From: Candidatus Odyssella thessalonicensis
GTDB taxonomy: Bacteria; Pseudomonadota; Alphaproteobacteria; Bin65
DNA: 5,213 nt
Direction of reading: 5' to 3'
Assembly (NCBI GenBank): GCA_005240015.1
Contig: SBBV01000125.1
Coordinates: 1 to 5,213 of the forward strand
Part shown: positions 1 to 3,996 of the stretch, piece by piece
How the letters are laid out: every line of letters begins with the position of its first letter
Position numbering within the stretch: the first letter of the stretch is position 1
Notes under the pieces: model-generated
The model's input: the letters and a program-made list of their open reading frames with translations, nothing else
Databases searched by the model: none
What the model was told of the DNA's origin: nothing
Program-made: the position numbers and the translations under genes

Positions 1-324
1 CTCGTGAAGCGACTCGTCGGGCAGCAGCGCCTCGACAAGATGAAGGGCCTGTTCGACCGGGCCGGCGCCTGGGCGATCGTGCTCACGCCGAGCCTCCCCT
101 ACAGCATCCCCGAAGCTCTCGTGTTTCTCGCCGGGATCGCCGGGATGCCACTCCGAAAATTCCTGGCGGCCCTCGCCCTCGGCAGCATCCCGACGGCTTT
201 CGCGTTTGCGGCGATCGGCGCCGGCTGGGCCGACGAGCCGGCGCTGGCGCTTATCGTGAGCTTCGTCCTGCCCATTCTCCTGCTGCCCGTTGTCCTCTAC
301 CTGCTGCGCCGGCGCCCATCGTGA
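1..324 (+). CDS. VTT/DedA (SNARE-associated) family membrane protein, C-terminal part
   Basis: This is the C-terminal 107 residues of an integral membrane protein; the frame is open at the left edge, so the true start lies outside the window and the GTG at position 4 is probably internal. A cytoplasmic-looking basic stretch (residues 1-20, with a KMKGLFDRAG-like run) precedes a hydrophobic block with LTPSLPYSIPEALVFLAGIAGMPLRKF and then ALALGSIPTAFAFAAIGAG (about 27-75), the re-entrant/helix pattern and conserved prolines and glycines of the VTT (TVP38/TMEM64/DedA) domain. A last membrane helix (about 80-102) ends in RRRPS. The family is linked to membrane lipid scrambling or carrier flipping and to membrane homeostasis; the substrate here cannot be told. 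Its stop overlaps the start of the next gene by 4 bp, so the two are probably translated from one message. The family call is good; the subfamily is uncertain. Confidence 0.82.
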   Translation, partial: LVKRLVGQQRLDKMKGLFDRAGAWAIVLTPSLPYSIPEALVFLAGIAGMPLRKFLAALALGSIPTAFAFAAIGAGWADEPALALIVSFVLPILLLPVVLYLLRRRPS

Positions 325-899
325 GCGATGCGCTGATCGAGATCTTGCGCTGGGCGTCCGTGGCGGTCTTTGCTGCGCCGCTCCTGGTGCTCGCCATCGG
401 GCGCGCACGCGGCGCGAGGGTCGCGGCGCACCGCGGCGCCGCGGCGCGCGCGCCGGTGGTCGCGAACTTCGCGGCTTTCTCCGTGTTCTTTCCCGCGCTC
501 GTCCTGTTTCGCGCCGACCCGGAAGGCCTGGCCGCGCTGCTCATGGCGGCGACCGGATGCCTTCTCGCGGCAGGGGGAGCGGTCGTCCTTCTCCGGTCGC
601 GCCGGGAGCTCGGCGCGGCCTGGAGCCTTGTGCCGACGGCAGACGCGGCCACCGGACTCGTTACCACCGGTCCCTATCGCGTCGTCCGCCACCCCATCTA
701 TCTCAGTTTTTTCGTGCTGACGGCGGGGGACACGCTCGCCTTCGCGAGCTGGCCGGCCCTCGTGGTCATGCTTGGCGCGATCATGCCGAGCTTCTTCTGG
801 CGCGCCAGCCGGGAAGAGGACGTGCTGCGGCAAACGTTCGGAGAGCGCTACGAGCTCTACCGCCGGCAGACCCGGATGATCATCCCTTATCTGCTGTAA
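321..899 (+). CDS. ICMT/PEMT-like integral membrane methyltransferase
   Basis: A 192-residue membrane protein of the isoprenylcysteine carboxyl methyltransferase / phospholipid methyltransferase superfamily, expected to transfer a methyl group from S-adenosylmethionine to a membrane-embedded substrate. Hydrophobic helices lie at about 5-27, 46-63, 68-92 and 128-160. The diagnostic C-terminal signature is present: TTGPYRVVRHPIYLS at 115-129 (the G-P-Y-x-x-x-R-H-P-x-Y motif), then REEDVLRQTFGERYELYRR at 164-182 (paired Glu, FGxxYxxY) and a final MIIPYLL. In bacteria true prenylcysteine substrates are mostly absent, so the real substrate (lipid, isoprenoid or small thiol) is unknown. The GTG start overlaps the upstream stop as GTGA, with no clear Shine-Dalgarno sequence, pointing to translational coupling. 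The length is normal for bacterial members and the reading frame is intact. Confidence 0.85.
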   Translation: MSDALIEILRWASVAVFAAPLLVLAIGRARGARVAAHRGAAARAPVVANFAAFSVFFPALVLFRADPEGLAALLMAATGCLLAAGGAVVLLRSRRELGAAWSLVPTADAATGLVTTGPYRVVRHPIYLSFFVLTAGDTLAFASWPALVVMLGAIMPSFFWRASREEDVLRQTFGERYELYRRQTRMIIPYLL

Positions 900-952
900 C
901 GGATTCGGCTGAGAATGTGGCGGGGGCTAGCCTGTTCAAAGCAATCCCCTAG

Positions 953-1117
953 ATTGTCGTCCCCACGAAAGCGCAGGGCTGTCCGGGGAAGTCGCCCGGT
1001 ACCAACACTTGTCGTCCCCGCGAAAGCGGGGACCCAAGCAGCGGTGCCGCAGGACGTGCGTTCGCGATGCGCGCAGCTCGGCGGAGGGTGGGGCCCCGCT
1101 TTCGCGGGGCGACAATT
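953..1117. repeat. Composite palindromic repeat (three copies, REP/BIME-like)
   Basis: Three copies of one short repeat sit between two genes. Copy A (953-979) reads ATTGTCGTCCCCACGAAAGC and is degenerate on its 3' side. Copy B (1009-1035) holds a perfect hairpin: GTCCCCGC at 1014-1021, loop GAAA, GCGGGGAC at 1026-1033. Copy C (1091-1117) is inverted: GCCCCGC at 1093-1099, loop TTTC (GAAA on the other strand), GCGGGGC at 1104-1110, then GACAATT. A and C face each other, so the whole block is bounded by imperfect inverted repeats ending in ATTGTCG/CGACAAT. Translated in unrelated frames the block gives VVPAKAGTQ and WVPAFAGTT, peptides typical of spurious ORFs over dispersed repeats in alphaproteobacteria. 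It may act as an mRNA end or 5' leader structure; no transposase is present. Confidence 0.8.
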
Positions 1118-1136
1118 GAGGTGGTTGCCAGGTCCT

Positions 1137-1736
1137 ATGCAGAAAAAGGCAGCGCGCAATTTCGATAGCGAATTCTTCCGCCGCTTCTACCTCGACCCCA
1201 AGACCGCCGCGGCGTCGCGCGAGGACTTGGCGGCGCGGGCGCATTACGTCGCCGCCTTCGCCGACTATCTCGAGCTCGACGTGCGCCGCATCCTCGACGC
1301 CGGCTGCGGGCTCGGGCTCATGCGCACGACCTTCCGCCGCATGTTTCCGAAGGCGCGCTATGTCGGGCTCGAGACCAGCGACTATCTCTGCCGGAAATTC
1401 GGCTGGCGGCGCGGCTCGGTCGTGGATTGGCGGGGTGCCGGGCGCTTCGACATCGTCGTCTGCTACGACGTTCTGCAATATCTCGGCGACCGCGAGGCCG
1501 AGCGCGCGCTCGCGAACCTCGCGCGCCTCTGCCGCGGCCTCCTTCATTTCAGCGCGCTCACGCGCGAGGACTGGCTTTATCACTGCGACAAGACGCGCAC
1601 CGATCCCGACGTGAACCTCCGGCCCGCCGCCTGGTATCGCCGCCGCCTGCGCCGCGGCTTTCACGAAGCCGGCGCCGGCCTCTGGGTCCGCCGCGGCACG
1701 CCGGTGACGTTGTGGTCGCTGGAATTCGTGCCGTAG
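1137..1736 (+). CDS. Class I SAM-dependent methyltransferase
   Basis: A 199-residue soluble protein with a Rossmann-type methyltransferase fold. Motif I, ILDAGCGLGLM, lies at 52-62 and should bind S-adenosylmethionine; YVGLETS at 75-81 puts an acidic residue (E79) at the end of the second strand, where it usually holds the ribose hydroxyls; FDIVVCYDVLQYLGD at 104-118 is the post-motif II/motif IV region. The C-terminal third is Arg- and Trp-rich (WYRRRLRRGFHEAG at 166-179, then LWSLEF), consistent with a substrate-binding lid. The substrate cannot be assigned. The frame stays open upstream to an ATG at 915, but that extension is read entirely through the palindromic repeat, so the ATG at 1137 is chosen; a purine-rich TTGAGGTGG (1116-1124) lies 12 nt ahead, a little far for an ideal ribosome binding site. 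It stands alone, with repeat-bearing intergenic DNA on both sides. Confidence 0.86.
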   Translation: MQKKAARNFDSEFFRRFYLDPKTAAASREDLAARAHYVAAFADYLELDVRRILDAGCGLGLMRTTFRRMFPKARYVGLETSDYLCRKFGWRRGSVVDWRGAGRFDIVVCYDVLQYLGDREAERALANLARLCRGLLHFSALTREDWLYHCDKTRTDPDVNLRPAAWYRRRLRRGFHEAGAGLWVRRGTPVTLWSLEFVP

Positions 1737-1740
1737 TGCG

Positions 1741-1799
1741 CTCGTAGGCGGGTTTCGAACCAGCGACGCCAAGGGCGGGGCTGATAACCGCCCTACGAG
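1741..1799. repeat. Imperfect inverted repeat / stem-loop after the methyltransferase
   Basis: Arms CTCGTAGGCGGGTT (1741-1754) and AACCGCCCTACGAG (1786-1799) pair at 12 of 14 positions around a 31-nt centre. A nested perfect 6-bp stem, GGGCGG (1773-1778) with CCGCCC (1788-1793), competes with the outer one. It starts 4 bp after the methyltransferase stop, so it could end or stabilise that transcript, but no T run follows. The GTAGGGCGGGTT-like arm resembles dispersed intergenic repeats seen in proteobacteria. It is unrelated in sequence to the repeat at 953-1117. Confidence 0.6.
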
Positions 1800-1888
1800 G
1801 GCGCGTTTCCGACCGCCGCCGCTAGTCACCTTCCGGAAACGTCTCGCCGGACGCGCACCGGAAGCGTAATTCTCTGCATCTCACATCC

Positions 1889-1895
1889 AGGGGAG
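1889..1895 (+). promoter_or_regulatory. Ribosome binding site of the flavin reductase
   Basis: AGGGGAG lies 7 nt before the ATG at 1903, a strong Shine-Dalgarno match that fixes the start of the reductase gene. I see no convincing sigma-70 promoter in 1800-1888. Confidence 0.8.
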
Positions 1896-1902
1896 AAGCA
1901 CG

Positions 1903-2457
1903 ATGGCGACCAAGATCCTCGGCGTCTGCGGCAGCTTGCGCAAGCAGTCGTTCAACATGATGGCACTCAAGGCCGCGCAGCAACTCGTTCCCGCCGACAC
2001 GACCCTCGACATCTACGAGATCGTCGGCCTGCCGCTGTTCAATCAAGACGAGGAGAAGAACCCGACGCCGAAGGTCACCGACTTCAAGGCCAAGATTCGC
2101 GCCGCGGACGCGATCCTGTTCGCGACGCCCGAATACAATTATTCGATCCCCGGCGTGCTGAAGAACGCCATCGACGTGGCCTCGCGCCCCTACGGCGACA
2201 GCGCGTGGAAGGACAAGCCGGTGGCGATGATCGGCGCCTCGGTCGGCGTGCTCGGCACCGCGCGCGCGCAATACCACCTGCGCCAGAGCTTCGTGTTCCT
2301 CAACATGTATCCGATCAACAATCCCGAAGTGTTCATCCGCGAATGCGCGAACAAGTTCGACGCCGCGGGCAATCTCACCGACGAGACCGCGAAGGGCATC
2401 ATCAAGACGATGCTGCAGAACCTCGTCACGCACACGCGGAAGCTCAAGGCGGCGTGA
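1903..2457 (+). CDS. NADPH-dependent FMN reductase family flavoprotein (ChrR/azoreductase-like)
   Basis: A 184-residue flavodoxin-like protein expected to bind FMN and use NAD(P)H to reduce flavin, quinones, azo compounds or metal oxyanions such as chromate in the cytoplasm. After the first strand (KILGVCG), GSLRKQSFN at 10-18 is the FMN phosphate loop. ATPEYNYSIPGVLKNAID (74-91) is the family signature that contacts the isoalloxazine ring, followed by ASRP and then WKDKPVAMIGAS (102-113) and GVLGTARAQYHLR (115-127), the third flavin-contact region. Length and motif order match ChrR (YieF)-type reductases, which form dimers or tetramers and can divert electrons from one-electron redox cycling. 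The preferred acceptor cannot be read from sequence. The gene has its own strong ribosome binding site and is convergent with the DUF1127 gene, so it looks monocistronic. Confidence 0.92.
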   Translation: MATKILGVCGSLRKQSFNMMALKAAQQLVPADTTLDIYEIVGLPLFNQDEEKNPTPKVTDFKAKIRAADAILFATPEYNYSIPGVLKNAIDVASRPYGDSAWKDKPVAMIGASVGVLGTARAQYHLRQSFVFLNMYPINNPEVFIRECANKFDAAGNLTDETAKGIIKTMLQNLVTHTRKLKAA

Positions 2458-2458
2458 G

Positions 2459-2476
2459 GCGCAACGCGCATTGCGC
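2459..2476. terminator. Hairpin between convergent genes
   Basis: GCGCAA (2459-2464), a 6-nt loop, and TTGCGC (2471-2476) form a perfect stem directly after the reductase stop and 12 bp from the DUF1127 stop. Its place between converging genes suggests a two-way transcription end, but neither side has a T run, so it may be only an mRNA-stabilising stem. Confidence 0.35.
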
Positions 2477-2487
2477 GCTCGCGGGGC

Positions 2488-2808
2488 TCAATCCGAGGTC
2501 GCGTCTCTGTCGGGCTCCGCCGTGGCGGCGTCGCGTGCGGCCCGGGGCCCGGTTGCGCAAAGCGCGGCGATATCGGTGCGCTTGAGGCCGATATCCCTCA
2601 GCACGTGATCGTCGAGCTGGCCGAGGCGCTCGGGCCCGGCACGTTTGCGCCGGCGCGCCTTCGCCACGGCCCGGATGAGGCCCGCAACGAGACGGCCGAG
2701 AAAGCCGCGCGCAGCGGCTCTCTCTCGGCAAGCGCAGCCGGGGAACGGCGGAGGCTCGGTCGGCGAATTCCGGCGCGGGCGCATGGCATCCTCACTCGTG
2801 TTCGGCAT
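2488..2808 (-). CDS. DUF1127 domain protein, long form
   Basis: A 106-residue Arg-rich protein. Residues 52-83 carry the DUF1127 signature: a basic run (RRRKR), then RLGQLDDHVLRDIGLKRTDI at 61-80. The family is abundant in alphaproteobacteria; some members are small RNA-binding or RNA-turnover proteins linked to stress, phosphate and carbon control, but the role of this one is unknown. The N-terminal part (1-30) is polar and proline-rich (SPTEPPPFPG) with two cysteines (CAC, 25-27), then a short amphipathic/hydrophobic segment (FLGRLVAGLIRAV, 36-48). The tail after residue 88 is Ala/Asp-rich. Most family members are 45-80 residues, so this one is extended at both ends. The start at 2808 is backed by GGAG 8 nt upstream; an in-frame ATG at residue 9 is an alternative. 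It lies 89 bp downstream of the cyclase on the same strand, with a possible terminator between them. Confidence 0.85.
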   Translation of the reverse strand: MPNTSEDAMRPRRNSPTEPPPFPGCACRERAAARGFLGRLVAGLIRAVAKARRRKRAGPERLGQLDDHVLRDIGLKRTDIAALCATGPRAARDAATAEPDRDATSD

Positions 2809-2861
2809 TCACGAAGCTCCGGCCGGCCGGATCGCGTGCCGGGCCGGGAGCGGCACCAACG

Positions 2862-2884
2862 AAAAAAGCTGACGGCGGCGTAGC
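2862..2884 (-). terminator. Possible intrinsic terminator after the cyclase gene
   Basis: Read on the minus strand, GCTACG, a CCGC loop, and CGT-C-AGC (one bulged base) are followed at once by six Ts (complement of 2862-2867). It begins 13 nt after the cyclase stop codon, the expected place for a rho-independent terminator. The stem is short and bulged, so partial read-through into the DUF1127 gene is possible. Confidence 0.42.
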
Positions 2885-2897
2885 GCGCGGCGCATGT

Positions 2898-3644
2898 TCA
2901 TCCGCCGTGCGCTTGTGCCGCGTTGGGCGCATCGAGGGTCCAGATGGAGACCGGGCTGCAGCGGCCACGCAGCTCGGTGGGCCCCAGCTGTTTCAAGCCG
3001 GCGAGGAGCCGGCGATCGGTCCTGGGACCGCCCCTGACCGCCGCCACGACCTCGTCGCTGACCACGAGCGGGGAGCCGATCGCGCGCGTCATCGATTCGA
3101 GGCGCTTCGCCACATTCACCGGGTCGCCGAACACCGCGCGCTGCACGTGGCCGCGAATGCCGATGAGCCCCATGACGACCGCGCCATAGTGAATGCCGAT
3201 GCCGACCGGAATCGGCGGTTTCCCTTGCGCCTTGCGCTCGGTGCCCCAGGCGGCCAGTGCGCTGAGCATGTCGAGCGCGCAGTGCAGCGCATCGGCAGGG
3301 CCGCGCAGCTCCGCGCCGGCGCCGCCGAACGTCGCCACGAGCCCGTCGCCCGTGTAGTTGACGATGCGGCCGCCGTGCGCGCGCACCAATGCCGCCATGA
3401 GCGCGTGGAACCGCTGCAGGACACGCAGGATCTTGTGCGGACGCAGGGTTTCCGAGAACCGCGACGAACCCACGATGTCGACAAAAAGAATCGCGACTTC
3501 CTCTTCCGGCCGCCGAGCGCGCGGTCGCAGGCGCGAGAGATTCGCCAGCGCCTTTGAAACGCCGCGCAGACACTGGCGCGATCCTTGGTCGATTGCGTTC
3601 GTCAGCTCGGTGAAGCCCGGACTGGGGTGGCGCGCGGACATCAT
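2898..3644 (-). CDS. Class III adenylate/guanylate cyclase, soluble, sensor-less
   Basis: A 248-residue protein with a cyclase homology domain that should convert ATP or GTP to cyclic AMP or cyclic GMP in the cytoplasm. After a 45-residue N-terminal segment with no membrane helix or known sensor come ILFVDIVGSSRFSE (52-65, metal-binding D56), VNYTGDGLVATFG (95-107, second metal ligand D100), PVGIGIHYGAVVMGLIG (146-162) and VFGDPVNVAKRLESM (171-185, with N177 and R181 as the transition-state pair). Metal and transition-state residues are all present, so it is probably active, but the two residues that usually choose adenine (Lys and Asp) appear as N96 and A170. The ATG-ATG at 3644/3641 is chosen because AAGGA lies 8 nt upstream. 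An in-frame ATG at 3791 would add 49 residues of basic, low-complexity sequence without a ribosome binding site. It is transcribed divergently from the heme peroxidase. Confidence 0.88.
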   Translation of the reverse strand: MMSARHPSPGFTELTNAIDQGSRQCLRGVSKALANLSRLRPRARRPEEEVAILFVDIVGSSRFSETLRPHKILRVLQRFHALMAALVRAHGGRIVNYTGDGLVATFGGAGAELRGPADALHCALDMLSALAAWGTERKAQGKPPIPVGIGIHYGAVVMGLIGIRGHVQRAVFGDPVNVAKRLESMTRAIGSPLVVSDEVVAAVRGGPRTDRRLLAGLKQLGPTELRGRCSPVSIWTLDAPNAAQAHGG

Positions 3645-3996
3645 GGGTGCATTCCTTTCCCTTGCACGGCCGCTCGAAGGCGGCGTGATTGCGAACTGTG
3701 CGCGGCAAGGATGCGCTCCGGGCCGTGAGGCGAGCGTGATCGCCGTGCGAGCCGCCGCGCGATCACGTTTGCTGCGCCGGTGCTCGTTCATGGTTCGCGC
3801 AAGCGGCCCGGTTTTCCCCAGGTTTTCCGGACCTTAATGCCCGGCTCGGCCCCGTATGGGGGCGGCGCGCGGCCCGCATGCCCACGTTTTTCGGAGGGCG
3901 CGCTCCGCCACGCTTTCATGCCCGATTCACGATGGAATCACGCTCGCAATCCCAGTGTGCGCGCCCGGGAACGTCACAATCAGCGAGAGAAGCCCC
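3645..3996. promoter_or_regulatory. Divergent intergenic region between cyclase and heme peroxidase
   Basis: This 352-bp stretch must hold the promoters of both flanking genes. No clear sigma-70 or EcfG (GGAAC-N16/17-CGTT) pair was found; GGAAC occurs at 3968-3972 but has no matching -10 element. Two structures stand out: a direct repeat GGTTTTCC at 3810-3817 and 3821-3828, spaced 11 bp start to start (one helical turn), and an inverted repeat GATTC-N6-GAATC at 3924-3939, 57 bp ahead of the peroxidase start. Either could be a regulator site; neither matches a motif I can name. The peroxidase ribosome binding site is the purine run GAGAGAAG at 3985-3992, 4 nt before the ATG. I see no protein-coding gene here. 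Confidence 0.45.
3810..3828. repeat. Direct repeat GGTTTTCC x2, 11-bp period
   Basis: Two identical 8-mers start at 3810 and 3821, so a protein reading both would bind the same face of the helix. They lie 166 bp upstream of the cyclase start and 168 bp upstream of the peroxidase start, close to the middle of the divergent region. The site is a candidate operator only; two 8-mers could also arise by chance or slippage. Confidence 0.35.

Noticed and set aside
290..952. Plus-strand open frame of 220 codons overlapping the ICMT-like gene
   Set aside because: It is out of frame with the conserved GPYRVVRHPIYLS motif and is Arg-rich noise.
953..1117. CRISPR-like array
   Set aside because: Three unequal copies, one inverted and one degenerate, with unequal spacers and no cas genes; a palindromic intergenic repeat explains it.
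1751..1761. tRNA-like T-arm sequence GGTTTCGAACC
   Set aside because: No acceptor stem, anticodon arm or CCA end can be built around it; it is a short chance palindrome inside the inverted repeat.
936..1829. Long minus-strand open frame across the methyltransferase (297 codons)
   Set aside because: It is antisense to a gene with clear methyltransferase motifs, runs through the repeat, and shows no domain; long antisense frames are expected at this GC content.
1822..2433. Minus-strand open frame across the flavin reductase (203 codons)
   Set aside because: It is antisense to a well-supported flavoprotein gene; the translation is Arg/Val/Glu-rich without recognisable motifs.
2907..3557. Plus-strand open frame of 216 codons over the cyclase
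   Set aside because: It mirrors the cyclase codons on the opposite strand and has no motif of its own.
2809..3708. Second minus-strand frame over the cyclase (299 codons)
   Set aside because: Same strand but a different frame from the cyclase; the translation is Arg/Ala/His-rich with no motif, whereas the other frame has all catalytic residues.
3645..3791. Longer N-terminus for the cyclase starting at the ATG at 3791
   Set aside because: It has no ribosome binding site and encodes a basic low-complexity run, while the ATG at 3644 has AAGGA at good spacing.
3968..3972. GGAAC as a -35 box of an EcfG general-stress promoter
   Set aside because: No CGTT-like -10 element follows at 16-17 bp.
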